Of a DNA stretch of 64,000 nt, positions 10,516-18,840 are shown one piece after another; the first letter of the stretch is position 1; each line of letters starts with the position of its first letter. Origin of the DNA: Aquipuribacter sp051216895 (GTDB lineage Bacteria; Actinomycetota; Actinomycetes; Actinomycetales; JBBAYJ01); NCBI RefSeq assembly GCF_051216895.1, contig NZ_JBPKAO010000002.1:398621-462620 (forward strand), in the 5' to 3' direction. The position numbers were made by a program, and so were the translations under genes. The notes below the pieces were generated by a model. The model made no database searches. It was not told where the DNA came from and worked only from the letters and a program-made list of their open reading frames with translations.

Positions 10516-11796
10516 TCAGCGGCCGAAGACCCCGACCTGCCCCCGGCCGTCGGACTTCGCGCGGTAGACGGCGGCGTCCGCCGAGCGCAGCAGCGCGTCC
10601 GGCTCGACGGGCGGGGAGACCGCCACACCGATGCTGGCCGAGATGAGCAGGCGGTGCCCGTCGACCTCCAGCGGCTGGCGCACCGCGGCCAGGAGCCGTC
10701 CGGCGATGGCGTCGGCCGTGACCGCGTCGGTGTCGGGGAGCAGCGCGACGAACTCGTCGCCGCCGAAGCGCGCGACGGTGTCGTCGTCGCGGAGGACGCT
10801 CGCCAGGCGCGTGGCGGCCTCCACGAGCACGCGGTCGCCCAGCAGGTGCCCGGCCCCGTCGTTGACGTCCTTGAAGTGGTCGAGGTCGACGAACAGCAGG
10901 GCGAGCGGTGTCCGGTCCCGCCGGGACGCCGCCACCGCCTGCTCGAGCCGGTCGGTGAGCAGGGCCCGGTTCGGCAGCCCGGTCAGCGGGTCGTGCGTGG
11001 CCTCGACCTCGAGCATCTCGATGAACCTCGCCTCGGTGGCCCGCTGCTCGGTGACGTCGGTGTTGACCGCCAGCACGCCCTTGGGGCTGCCGTCCGGGTT
11101 CCGGAGCAGCGTCCACCGCGACTGCACGAGCCGCGCCGAGGAGGTCCTGCCGGTGCAGCGGAGCTCGCCGCTCCACTCACCCCGCTCGCGCACGACCGCC
11201 ATGGCGGCGGCGATCTGGTCGCGGTCCCGTGTGATGAGCTCGTCCACCCGACGGCCCACGGCCTCCTGCGCCGACCACCCGTAGACGAGCTCCGCCCCGT
11301 GGTTCCAGTACACGGCGCGACCGTCGAGGTCCTCCACGAAGATGGCGTCCGTGGCCAGGTCCAGCAGCTGGGCCTGCTCCTGGATCCGCACCTGGGCCTG
11401 CTTGAGCTCCTCGATGTCGGTGCAGGTCCCGAACCAGGAGACGACGTCCCCGGCCGCGTCACGCAGCGGCGTGGCCCGGCCCAGCATCCAGTGGTAGGTC
11501 CCGTCGGCCCGACGGAGCCGGTACTCGATCTCGTACGGCTGCTCCGTCGACGTGGCCCGCTGCCAGCGCGCCGCGGCCCGCTCGCGGTCCTCGGGGTGGA
11601 ACGGGGGGTTCCACCCGTGCCCGAGGCTCTCCTGGACCGTCAACCCCGTGAAGTCGCACCACTTGCGGTTGAAGTAGGTGTGCCAGCCGTCCGGGCGCGC
11701 GATCCAGACGATCTGCGGCATCGTCTCGACCACGAGCCGGAACGCGGAGTCGGTGGCAGCGCCCGCGTCCCGCACGCTGCTCGGGAGCTCGGACAC
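10516..11796 (-). CDS. PAS-PAS-GGDEF diguanylate cyclase
   Basis: A 426-aa soluble signalling protein predicted to make cyclic di-GMP. Two PAS domains (~10-135 and ~140-255) precede a GGDEF domain (~260-426). The catalytic motif is intact (RFGGDEFVALLP) and an RxxD inhibitory site (RDDD) lies five residues before it, so product inhibition is likely. No transmembrane segment is seen. The GTG at 11796 is chosen because AGGAGG lies about 6 bases upstream, although the frame stays open a further 44 codons. PAS ligands are unknown. No EAL or HD-GYP gene is in the window. Confidence 0.92.
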   Translation of the reverse strand: MSELPSSVRDAGAATDSAFRLVVETMPQIVWIARPDGWHTYFNRKWCDFTGLTVQESLGHGWNPPFHPEDRERAAARWQRATSTEQPYEIEYRLRRADGTYHWMLGRATPLRDAAGDVVSWFGTCTDIEELKQAQVRIQEQAQLLDLATDAIFVEDLDGRAVYWNHGAELVYGWSAQEAVGRRVDELITRDRDQIAAAMAVVRERGEWSGELRCTGRTSSARLVQSRWTLLRNPDGSPKGVLAVNTDVTEQRATEARFIEMLEVEATHDPLTGLPNRALLTDRLEQAVAASRRDRTPLALLFVDLDHFKDVNDGAGHLLGDRVLVEAATRLASVLRDDDTVARFGGDEFVALLPDTDAVTADAIAGRLLAAVRQPLEVDGHRLLISASIGVAVSPPVEPDALLRSADAAVYRAKSDGRGQVGVFGR

Positions 11797-12196
11797 GCAC
11801 GACCTCCTGCAGGCCTGGTCGACCGGGAGCGGCCGGGGCCCGGTGCCCACGACCACGGGGTCCGACCCTAGGCGACGGTCGGCTCCCGGGGGTGTGCTTC
11901 GGCGGCGGCACACCCGCCACGACGTCACGTCACCCAGGTCACCTCGCCTCCGGACGGGCGATCATGCCGGAGCTCAGCGACGTCTACGCGCGGAGCGACC
12001 CGGCCCGCCGCAGCGCGGCGGCCAGCGACCCACCCACCGCGGGGGTCGCGGGGAACACGTTCTCGGTGCCGCACCGGTCCGGGGACAGGGTGCGCACCCG
12101 ACGGGCCCCGCCCACCTCAGCCGCGGAGGACGAGCCCGACGCCCGACCTGGCGAGCGGTCGGAGGTGGTGCCGCTCGGCCACGGACAGGCGGGTGC
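11797..12196. other. Intergenic region upstream of the cyclase gene
   Basis: 400 bp without a convincing gene. It must hold the cyclase promoter; no hexamers are clear. A 27-codon minus-strand frame overlapping the SulP stop (GTG at about 12200, Met-Ser-Thr-Arg-Leu, ending at 12117) is possible but has no supporting feature. Confidence 0.4.
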
Positions 12197-13927
12197 TCAC
12201 GTCAGGTCCCCCGTGGTGGCGGTGCTCGCGTGCTCGAGCGCTGACCGGTCCCGGGTGACGTGCTTGCGGGCGTGGGCGACGGCGCCCGGCAGGTCGGTGA
12301 ACACGTGGTGGCGGGCCAGGGCGGGGGCGAGGGTGCCGACCTCGTGGAGCAGCCGGGTGTGCTCCGTGCCGGCGCCCTTCAGGAGGACCGTGATGTCGCG
12401 CCGGGCGAGCTGGTCGACGATCTCGCCGAGCGCCCGGGCGCCCGTCGCGTCGAGCACGCCGATGGAGCCCAGGCGCAGGATGACCACCCGGACGTCGGTG
12501 ACGGACGTGAGCTCGGTGAGGAAGCGGGCGGAGGCGCCGAAGAACAGCGGGCCGTCCAGGCGGTAGGTGAGGACGTGCTGGGACAGCAGGGCATGCTCCT
12601 CGGCGTCGCCCACGCCGTCGTCGACCAGGGCTTCGGGCACGGCCTGGGCGGTGCGGGCCAGGTGGGCGAGGGCCAGGACGGCGGCCACGGCGAGGCCGAT
12701 CCCCACGGCGAGGACGAGGTCCAGGGCGATGGTGGCGCCGGCGGTGAGGACGAGCACGGCGGCGTCGCCGCGGGTGGAGCGCAGCACCGATCGGACGTGG
12801 TGCCGTTCGACCATGCGGTAGGCGGTCACGATGAGGACCCCGGCCAGGGCCACGAGCGGGATGGTGCTGACCAGACCGGACGCGGTGTAGACGATGACGG
12901 TGAGGACGCCGGCGTGGGTGAGGGCCGCGAGCCGGGTGCTGGCCCCGGCGCGCGCGTTGACGGCGGTGCGGGCGATGGCGCCGGTGGCGGGCATCCCGCC
13001 GAAGAACCCGGAGGCGACGTTGGCGAGGCCCTGGCCGAACAGCTCCCGGTCGGGTTCGTGGCGGGGGGCGTCGGACATCCCGTCGGCGACCCGGGCCGAG
13101 AGCAGGCTCTCCAGACCCGCCAGGAAGGCGATGGCCAGGGCGGGGGCCAGCAGCGTGCCGAGACCGGCCAGGTCCGGCACTGCGGGGGCGGGCAGCGAGG
13201 ACGGCAGGGTGTCGATCCGGGTGACCTGCCCCGGCAGCAGCTCGGCCACCGCGGTGACGACGACCACCGCGATCAGGCTGGAGGGCAGCGCTCGGTGCAG
13301 CCGGGGCAGGCCGGCGGTCAGCACGACCGCGAGCACGAGGAGCGCGACCACCGCCCACTGCGGGTCGACGGCGAAGGAGCGCACGGCCAGGGCCGCGGCG
13401 ACGACGGCGTTGTCGACGTCGGGAGCGGGGACGCCGAGGGCGTTGGGCACCTGCTGCGCGGCGATGACGACCGCGATGCCGACGGTGAACCCCTCGACCA
13501 GCGGCCAGGGCACGAAGTCCAGGAGCCGGCCGAGCCGTAGGAGGGCCGCGGCGATCACGAGCACCCCGGCCATGATCGCGACGGGGTAGACGACCTCGGG
13601 TCCTCGGGTGGCGACCAGCGGGACGAGGACCACGGTCATCGCCCCGGTGGGACCGGACACCTGCAGGTGCGAGCCGCCGAACACGGCGGCGACGGCGCCG
13701 GCGACGACGGCGGTGACCAGGCCGGGGGCGGCACCCACGCCGGTCGCGACCCCGAAGGCCAGGGCCAGCGGGAGGGCGACGATGCCGACCGTCACCCCGG
13801 CCGCGAGGTCGCGGGGCCAGGAGCGGCGCAGCCCGCGGTAGTCGCTGCGCCGGGGCAGCAGGCCTCGCACCAGCTGCACCCCGGAGCGGCCCGCACGCCG
13901 CAGGGCCGGTCCCTGGCGGCCCGTCAC
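12197..13927 (-). CDS. SulP-family anion transporter with C-terminal STAS domain
   Basis: A 576-aa inner-membrane transporter of the SLC26/SulP family. The membrane domain (~35-420) has the signature region SHLQVSGPTGAMTVVLVPLV in the TM3 area and AGLESLLSARVADGM later; a STAS domain occupies ~440-555. Substrates in the family include sulfate, bicarbonate and dicarboxylates, and none can be assigned here. It begins with GTG overlapping the ArsR-type regulator stop by 4 bp, so the two form an operon governed by the operator at 14324. Two other SulP genes occur in this window. Confidence 0.92.
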   Translation of the reverse strand: MTGRQGPALRRAGRSGVQLVRGLLPRRSDYRGLRRSWPRDLAAGVTVGIVALPLALAFGVATGVGAAPGLVTAVVAGAVAAVFGGSHLQVSGPTGAMTVVLVPLVATRGPEVVYPVAIMAGVLVIAAALLRLGRLLDFVPWPLVEGFTVGIAVVIAAQQVPNALGVPAPDVDNAVVAAALAVRSFAVDPQWAVVALLVLAVVLTAGLPRLHRALPSSLIAVVVVTAVAELLPGQVTRIDTLPSSLPAPAVPDLAGLGTLLAPALAIAFLAGLESLLSARVADGMSDAPRHEPDRELFGQGLANVASGFFGGMPATGAIARTAVNARAGASTRLAALTHAGVLTVIVYTASGLVSTIPLVALAGVLIVTAYRMVERHHVRSVLRSTRGDAAVLVLTAGATIALDLVLAVGIGLAVAAVLALAHLARTAQAVPEALVDDGVGDAEEHALLSQHVLTYRLDGPLFFGASARFLTELTSVTDVRVVILRLGSIGVLDATGARALGEIVDQLARRDITVLLKGAGTEHTRLLHEVGTLAPALARHHVFTDLPGAVAHARKHVTRDRSALEHASTATTGDLT

Positions 13928-14304
13928 GCGGAGGCGCTCCCGGTGTCCGCCGCGGAGACGGCGTCGTCGGCGTCGTCCAGCGCGCGCTGCAGGGCCTGGT
14001 CGTGGTGCAGGTTCGCGCGGATCAGGCGTCGGGCCACCGCCAGCAGCTCGGCGGTCTGCGGGTCGCGGAGGGTGCAGACCACGGTCGTGCGGACGCGCCG
14101 GCTGTCGACGATGCCGGCCCGGCGCAGCGTGGACACGTGCTGCGACAGGTGCGAGAGCTCGAACCCCGACGACGCGGCCAGCTCACCCATCGTGTGGTCC
14201 CCCTCGGCCAGGAGCTCCAGCACCCTCACGCGTGCGGGGTGAGCGAGGGCCTTGAACAGCTCGGCCTTGGCCTCGGCCAGGGGGCGACCCTCGGTGAACG
14301 GCAT
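13924..14304 (-). CDS. ArsR-family winged-helix regulator of the SulP operon
   Basis: A 126-aa ArsR-type repressor with the HTH spanning residues ~13-95: ALAHPARVRVLELLAEGDHT, then the recognition helix in SSGFELSHLSQHVSTLRRAGIV. No Cys pair of the metal-binding alpha-3 type (ELCVCDL) is present, so it probably senses something other than a soft metal or uses another site. It is the first gene of a two-gene operon and its start lies 20 bp from a perfect inverted repeat, which fits autoregulation and control of the downstream transporter. Confidence 0.9.
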   Translation of the reverse strand: MPFTEGRPLAEAKAELFKALAHPARVRVLELLAEGDHTMGELAASSGFELSHLSQHVSTLRRAGIVDSRRVRTTVVCTLRDPQTAELLAVARRLIRANLHHDQALQRALDDADDAVSAADTGSASA

Positions 14305-14323
14305 ACCAGCACCCTACCTGAGA

Positions 14324-14343
14324 ACTTGACAACATAGTCAAGT
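14324..14343 (-). promoter_or_regulatory. Operator of the ArsR-SulP operon
   Basis: ACTTGAC-AACATA-GTCAAGT is a perfect 7-bp inverted repeat with a 6-bp spacer, in an AT-rich patch that stands out from its surroundings. A further half-site (CAAGTTG) follows. On the minus strand the right arm supplies TTGACT, a good -35, with TAGGGT about 19 bp downstream as a possible -10. The repeat therefore lies across the promoter of the regulator gene. Confidence 0.75.
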
Positions 14344-14368
14344 AAGCAAGTTGCCCCGACGGGGTGCG

Positions 14369-15187
14369 TCAGCGGTGTCGCCAGACCCTCCCGGCCGACC
14401 AGATCAGCAGCGCGGCCAGCAGCGGCACCAGCACGCCCTCCGGGACGACACCCAGCAGCAGCCCGCCCAGCACCGTGCCGGCGACCGACCCGGCCGCCAT
14501 CAGGACCACGAAGCGGACGTTGCGGCGCAGCACGACGAAGCTGCCGTCCCGGCTGTAGCGGGCGAACGCGACGAGCATGGTCGGCAACGACACCACCAGG
14601 GACAGGCTGCCGGCGAGCGTGACGTCCACCCCGTGCAGCAGCGTGATCGTCGGGATCAGCAGCTCCCCGCCGGCGACGCCCATCAGGGCCGCGACCACGC
14701 CGATGCCGAAGCCCGCGACGACCCCGGCCACGAGCTGCACCGGCAGCGGCAGCGCCAGGGGCGGCACGACCGAGAGGTGCGAGCCCACGAGCACCACCGC
14801 GATCAGGACCAGCAGCACCGCCAGGACGCGGTACAGGGTCGCGGCCCGCATCCGTGTCGCCCAGTGCGCCCCGGCCCAGGCGCCGAGCAGGCTGCCGGCG
14901 AGCAGGTTCAGGACCACCGGCCAGCCCGCCAGCACGTCGCTGAGGGGGACGTGGACCAGGCGGGCGGGGAGCGCGGTGAGGACGACCACCAGGCTCATGG
15001 CCTTGTTGAGGATGACCGCCTGCAGGGCGGCGAAGCCGAACAACCCGATCAGCAGCGGCAGTCGGAACTCCGCCCCGCCCAGCCCGATCAGCCCCCCCAG
15101 CAGACCGACCAGTGCGCCGACACCGAGCACCAGCCACCACGGACGCTCCGGCACCGGGGTCGACGGTTCGGTCCGACGCTGCGCCAT
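14369..15187 (-). CDS. TauE/SafE-family sulfite exporter/permease
   Basis: A 272-aa integral membrane protein with about eight helices in two related halves, each starting with the glycine-rich family motif (GLLGGLIGLGGAEFRLPLLI and GIGVVAALMGVAGGELLIPT). TauE/SafE proteins move sulfonates, sulfite or related organic anions across the membrane. The ATG at 15187 is the first start giving the family N-terminus; the open frame upstream is not coding. It lies upstream of the ArsR-SulP pair on the same strand, but the operator between them makes separate transcription likely. With SulP it may handle sulfur oxyanions (inference). Confidence 0.88.
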   Translation of the reverse strand: MAQRRTEPSTPVPERPWWLVLGVGALVGLLGGLIGLGGAEFRLPLLIGLFGFAALQAVILNKAMSLVVVLTALPARLVHVPLSDVLAGWPVVLNLLAGSLLGAWAGAHWATRMRAATLYRVLAVLLVLIAVVLVGSHLSVVPPLALPLPVQLVAGVVAGFGIGVVAALMGVAGGELLIPTITLLHGVDVTLAGSLSLVVSLPTMLVAFARYSRDGSFVVLRRNVRFVVLMAAGSVAGTVLGGLLLGVVPEGVLVPLLAALLIWSAGRVWRHR

Positions 15188-15295
15188 GGTCACCGGCCGG
15201 ACGCTACGCGCCCATCCGGACCCGGGCCCGGCCCGAGGTCCTGGGGGTGCGGACGTGCCGGTGAGGCGCGCCGACGGCGGGGCTACCGTGGTCGG

Positions 15296-15841
15296 GTGCA
15301 CCAGGGCGTGAGCACCGGCGTGGGGGCGCTGCGGGCTGTCCTGCTGGCGGCCGCGGTCGTCGGCCTGGCCGGCGCCGGTCACCTGCTGTCCGGGGGAGCC
15401 GCGCCGCCCTGGCGGGCCGTCGTGCTGTCGCTCCTCGTGGTGTCCGTGCTGTCCACGGCGACCGCGTCGCGTCGGGTCTCGCCGTGGCGGCTGGCCGTCG
15501 TGGTGGGTGGCGGCCAGGTCGTGCTGCACCATGCGCTCTCCTCGGGTGACGGCGGTCACCACCCGTCCCTGCTCGAGGCGACCACGTCGCCGGACCTGAG
15601 CATGGTCGCCGCTCATGCCGTGGCCACGGTCGTCACGGTCCTGGCCGTCCAGCGGGGCGAGGGAGCGGCGCGCGCCCTGCTGGCCTGGGCGGGCGCGAGG
15701 CCGATCACCCTGCCCCACGGGGTGATCCCCTCCGCGAGCGTGCCCCCGCCCGTGCGGGCCCTCCTGCTCGCCCCGGGCCGGCGGGTGGTCGACGCCGATC
15801 CCGCGCGAGGCCCGCCGGCGGGGTGCGCGCTCGCCGTCTGA
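15296..15841 (+). CDS. Small membrane protein, paralogue A
   Basis: A 181-aa protein with four or five hydrophobic segments in the first ~125 residues and a polar tail. Shared with the paralogue at 16961: GALRA at the start, then VVGLAGAGHLL, STA.ASRRVS, and GGQ followed by LHHA. The paired histidines in GGQVVLHHAL are the most conserved polar feature and suggest metal or haem contact within the membrane (inference). I do not recognise a named family, though short membrane proteins with a GQ..LH helix occur near actinobacterial copper genes. The GTG at 15296 is chosen because the hydrophobic first helix follows it. Confidence 0.7.
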   Translation: MHQGVSTGVGALRAVLLAAAVVGLAGAGHLLSGGAAPPWRAVVLSLLVVSVLSTATASRRVSPWRLAVVVGGGQVVLHHALSSGDGGHHPSLLEATTSPDLSMVAAHAVATVVTVLAVQRGEGAARALLAWAGARPITLPHGVIPSASVPPPVRALLLAPGRRVVDADPARGPPAGCALAV

Positions 15842-15989
15842 GCACCAGCTCGTCGCTCGGCGCGATGCGCGACCGGTCACGCCGGCCCGAGCCGGCGTGC
15901 CTACCCGACCCGTCGACGGAACCCGTCGCCGGGACGACATGACGAGAGGTCGTGTCCTCCGGCGGCCGGCAGAGCAGGACTGGAGTCCC

Positions 15990-16847
15990 ATGAGCCCGAA
16001 GAAGAACAGCGCGAAGAACGGCCCGACGAGCAGCGCGAGCAGCAGCGCCCGCAGCGGCGACAGGGCAGGCGGCCGTCCGACCGGTGGCGCCCGGTCCGTA
16101 CCCAGGAGCGGTCGGGGCACCCCGCTGGGCGACGCCCGCCGGGGCAGCAGGGTGGTGCTGGCCGTCACGGCGGTCGTCGTGGCGGTCCTCGTCGGGGTGA
16201 CGGTGACCGCCGTGGTGGTGGCCACCCGGCAGCAGGCCGACCTGGCCAGCACCGATCCCGACGTCGTCCAGCAGCAGGCGTTCCCGGGCACACCCGCCGA
16301 GGGGCAGGACGAGACCGGGGGCGTGGTCGTGGGTGGGACGGGGCCGGTGGTGCTGACCCTGTACGAGGACTTCCTCTGCCCCGCGTGCCGGCAGCTGGAG
16401 GAGACCAGCGGCGCCTACCTGGCCGAGCTCGAGGCCGGCACCGAGGTGACCGTGGAGTACCGACCGATCGCGATCCTGGACCGGCTGAGCGCCGGGTCCG
16501 ACTACTCGACCCGATCCGCCGCCGCCGCGATGTGCGTGGCCGAGCACGACGGCGACGCCACGTTCCGCGCCTACGTCGGCGCCCTGTTCGCCGCGCAGCC
16601 GTCGGAGGGCGGCCCCGGCCCGGACGACGGGGCGCTCGCCGGCCTGGCCACCTCGGTCGGGGCCGGGGAGCAGACCACCGCCTGCATCGACCAGGGCCGC
16701 TTCACCGGTTGGGTCACCCGCAGCACCCAGCAGGCCCAGCAGCTCGGGGTGGGCGGGACGCCCACGGTGTGGGTGGACGGCGAGGCGAGCGAGGCCCGCA
16801 CGCCGGAGCAGCTCGCGGCCGCGGTGGCGGCTGCGACGGGCTCGTAG
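15990..16847 (+). CDS. Membrane-anchored DsbA-like thioredoxin-fold protein (CPAC)
   Basis: A 285-aa protein: a basic Ser/Arg-rich cytoplasmic N-terminus (~1-50), one transmembrane helix (VVLAVTAVVVAVLVGVTVTA, ~53-75), then an extracytoplasmic DsbA-like domain. The active site is LYEDFLCPACRQLEE and the cis-Pro loop is GGTPTVWVDG, as in thiol oxidoreductases that oxidise exported proteins. Two further Cys (AAMCVAEHD, TTACIDQG) may form a structural disulfide. It lies between two paralogous small membrane proteins on the same strand, which hints at a shared function. A second DsbA-like gene is at 26985. Confidence 0.88.
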   Translation: MSPKKNSAKNGPTSSASSSARSGDRAGGRPTGGARSVPRSGRGTPLGDARRGSRVVLAVTAVVVAVLVGVTVTAVVVATRQQADLASTDPDVVQQQAFPGTPAEGQDETGGVVVGGTGPVVLTLYEDFLCPACRQLEETSGAYLAELEAGTEVTVEYRPIAILDRLSAGSDYSTRSAAAAMCVAEHDGDATFRAYVGALFAAQPSEGGPGPDDGALAGLATSVGAGEQTTACIDQGRFTGWVTRSTQQAQQLGVGGTPTVWVDGEASEARTPEQLAAAVAAATGS

Positions 16848-16960
16848 CCCGGGCGCAGCAGCACCGGTCGGCGGGCGTCGCAGGAGCCCCTCGACCGGGT
16901 CGACGAGCCACCCGCCCAGGACGGCTGCCGGTGCCCGCGTCCCTCGGATACCGTCATCTC

Positions 16961-17521
16961 GTGCAACGGGACCGGTGCGTCGCCGCAGGAGCGCTGCGTG
17001 CTGCTGTGTCGGCCTCGGCGGTCGTCGGTCTGGCCGGGGCCGGGCACCTGCTCGCCGGTGGGGGCACCCCCTCGGTGCGGGCTCTGGTGCTGGCGCTGCT
17101 CGTGGTCGTGGTCCTGTCCACAGCCGTGGCGTCCCGTCGGGTCTCCGCCCGGCGGCTGACCGCCGTGGTCGCCGGCGGGCAGCTGGCGCTGCACCACGCG
17201 TTCGCCTGGGTCCCCGGCAACCACGGCGCGGTGGCCGACCCGTCGGTCGCCGGGCACGCGACGCTCTGGTGGGACCCGACCATGCTCGGCGCGCACGTGC
17301 TGGCCACCGCGGCGACCGTGGTCCTGCTGCGTCGCGGCGAGGCCGCCCTGGTGGCGCTCGGCTCCTGGGCCGGCCCGCTGCTGCTGCTGGTCGTGACACC
17401 CGCCCCGGTGGGTCCCGCGCGCCCGCTGCGCCGGGACGTCGAGCCGATGCCGCTCGGCGCCCCCCTCGCCGCCGCCGACCCCGTCCGGGGCCCGCCGCGG
17501 TCGTTCGCGCTCGCTGCCTGA
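16961..17521 (+). CDS. Small membrane protein, paralogue B
   Basis: A 186-aa paralogue of the protein at 15296, about half identical over the membrane part: GALRA, SAVVGLAGAGHLLAGG, VVLSTAVASRRVSARRLTAVV, GGQLALHHAFAW. It has four to five helices and a Pro/Arg-rich tail that ends similarly (DPVRGPPRSFALAA against DPARGPPAGCALAV), so the whole gene was duplicated. The GTG at 16961 matches the paralogue's start. Lying on both sides of a DsbA-like gene, the pair may act with it, for example in handling a metal or an exported thiol protein; no direct evidence exists. Confidence 0.7.
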   Translation: MQRDRCVAAGALRAAVSASAVVGLAGAGHLLAGGGTPSVRALVLALLVVVVLSTAVASRRVSARRLTAVVAGGQLALHHAFAWVPGNHGAVADPSVAGHATLWWDPTMLGAHVLATAATVVLLRRGEAALVALGSWAGPLLLLVVTPAPVGPARPLRRDVEPMPLGAPLAAADPVRGPPRSFALAA

Positions 17522-17855
17522 GCTGCCGCGCGGGACCACGCCGCCCATCCGGGCGGTGCCCGGTGCTGCGGGCGTCACGTCCGTGGTCCTCGCGGGTCTC
17601 CGGACCCGTCGGGAACGGCGCGGACGCGCATTGTTCACGGGCATCGTCCGACCCAGGAACCGCTTTTCCGGATCAAAGGTGAAGCGGCGTCCGGTCATGC
17701 CTTCTCACCATTCTTGGCATGGTGTCGAAAAGCCAGAAGAATACGTCGAGCGGATTGACCCGCCCGCATTCTTCTGTATTCTTTGTCCCGGTGGTGATCC
17801 GGGAGAGCAGCCACCACTCGTCGACTGTCAAGGGGTAGGACGAGGTAAGGGAGTC

Positions 17856-17889
17856 GTGCGGTCCGCCCTGCCTGATGGGCGGGCCGCAC
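17856..17889 (+). terminator. Strong hairpin closing the low-GC segment
   Basis: 13-bp arms at 17856-17868 and 17877-17889 with one mismatch and an 8-base loop. No T-run follows. It could end an upstream small RNA or the transcript of the 16961 gene. Confidence 0.5.
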
Positions 17890-17981
17890 GATCCGGATCA
17901 CGGGGGTGACCGGCCGCAGGACTCCGCCGGTCGACGCCGCGCACGCGGAGGGTGTCCCTGCGGTGCGACCGTCACCCGTCT

Positions 17982-17995
17982 GCGACGAAGGTCCC
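17982..17995 (-). promoter_or_regulatory. Imperfect DosR-like box before beta-phosphoglucomutase
   Basis: GCGACGAAGGTCCC; its complement reads GGGACCTTCGTCGC, 13 of 14 matches to the box at 46057. It ends 35 bp before the ATG at 18031. Confidence 0.4.
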
Positions 17996-18030
17996 GGGGA
18001 GGGGGTCCCCCGGGTGGGGACCATGGCGGC

Positions 18031-18840
18031 ATGGCTGAGCGACGTACCGGTGCTCGTCGGACCGCAGCTCGCGGGGTGGCCCCGGTGACGGTCCCGGGTC
18101 CGTCCTCCGGCTCGGTCGCCGGTGTCGTGCTCGACCTCGACGGCGTGCTGACCGACACCGCGGCCCTTCACGCCCGGGCCTGGACCCGCCTGTTCGTGGA
18201 CGTCTTCGCGCGGCACGGCGACGGCCGGGAGGTCGAGCCGTTCGGGCCTGAGGACTACCTGCGCCTCGTCGACGGGCGCCCACGTCTGGACGGTCTGGTC
18301 AACGTGCTGCGGTCGCGCGGCATCGTGCTGCCCCCCGGTCGTCCCGGCGACCCGCCGGACACCGAGACCATGCAGGGCGTGGCCGAGCGCAAGGACCGGT
18401 TCTTCGTCTCGCAGCTGCGTGACGGCGTCCCCGTGTTCGACGCCAGCCGACCCCTGCTGCAGCGGCTCGTCGGTGCGGGCGTACCGGTCGCGGTCGTGTC
18501 CGCGAGCCGGCACGCCGCCGAGGTGCTCGAACGGACGGGCCTGAGGCAGTACGTCGCCGTCCTGGTCGACGGCCAGGAGGCGCAGCGGCTCGGGTTGCCG
18601 GGCAAGCCTGACCCGGCCACGTTCCTGCTGGCGGCGCGGCGCCTCGGGGTGGAGCCGGCGCAGGCCGCCGTGGTGGAGGACGCGGTGGCGGGGGTGCAGG
18701 CCGGTCGGCGCGCCGGGTTCCGGCTGGTCGTGGGCGTCGACCGGCACGGTGACCCGACCGGTCTGGAGGAGGCCGGGGCCGACCTGGTGGTGGCCGACCT
18801 GGCCGACCTGGACGCCGCGCTGCTCGTGGCCCCCGGGTAG
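18031..18840 (+). CDS. Beta-phosphoglucomutase (HAD superfamily)
   Basis: A 269-aa HAD phosphatase/mutase predicted to convert beta-glucose-1-phosphate to glucose-6-phosphate. The nucleophile motif is VVLDLDGVLTDTAALHARAW, the second motif is AVVSASRHAAEVL, the lysine lies in GLPGKPDPATFL and the metal-binding acidic pair in AAVVEDAVAGVQAG. The ATG at 18031 gives a 26-residue leader; GTG at 18085 is an alternative nearer the family start. It faces GH65 with stops directly adjacent (no spacer). GH65 phosphorylases release beta-glucose-1-phosphate, so the two convergent genes form one pathway. Confidence 0.9.
   Translation: MAERRTGARRTAARGVAPVTVPGPSSGSVAGVVLDLDGVLTDTAALHARAWTRLFVDVFARHGDGREVEPFGPEDYLRLVDGRPRLDGLVNVLRSRGIVLPPGRPGDPPDTETMQGVAERKDRFFVSQLRDGVPVFDASRPLLQRLVGAGVPVAVVSASRHAAEVLERTGLRQYVAVLVDGQEAQRLGLPGKPDPATFLLAARRLGVEPAQAAVVEDAVAGVQAGRRAGFRLVVGVDRHGDPTGLEEAGADLVVADLADLDAALLVAPG

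Larger units (their letters stand above)
17522..18030. other. Long intergenic region with a low-GC, potentially structured segment
   Basis: About 500 bp without a credible gene. Bases ~17630-17800 are clearly poorer in G+C than everything around them (runs such as ATTCTTCTGTATTCTTTG). Bases ~17788-17850 contain several nested complementary stretches (CCCGG/CCGGG, GGTGG/CCACC, CTCGTC/GACGAG) and end in a strong hairpin at 17856. This could be a small RNA or a cis-acting leader on the plus strand; it matches no RNA family I can name. Short overlapping minus-strand frames (e.g. 24 codons ending at 17695) are not convincing. Confidence 0.4.

Noticed and set aside
12117..12202. 27-codon frame overlapping the SulP stop
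   Set aside because: No Shine-Dalgarno or conserved feature; kept only as a remark in the intergenic entry.
17695..17766. Minus-strand 24-codon frame followed by an overlapping frame starting at 17698
   Set aside because: The second runs antisense through the paralogue B gene; the low-GC segment fits a non-coding role better.
18004..18022. GGTCCCC-CGGGT-GGGGACC inverted repeat before beta-phosphoglucomutase
   Set aside because: The arms run in the opposite sense to the DosR-like motif (GTCCC...GGGAC), and such repeats arise easily in this GC-rich stretch.
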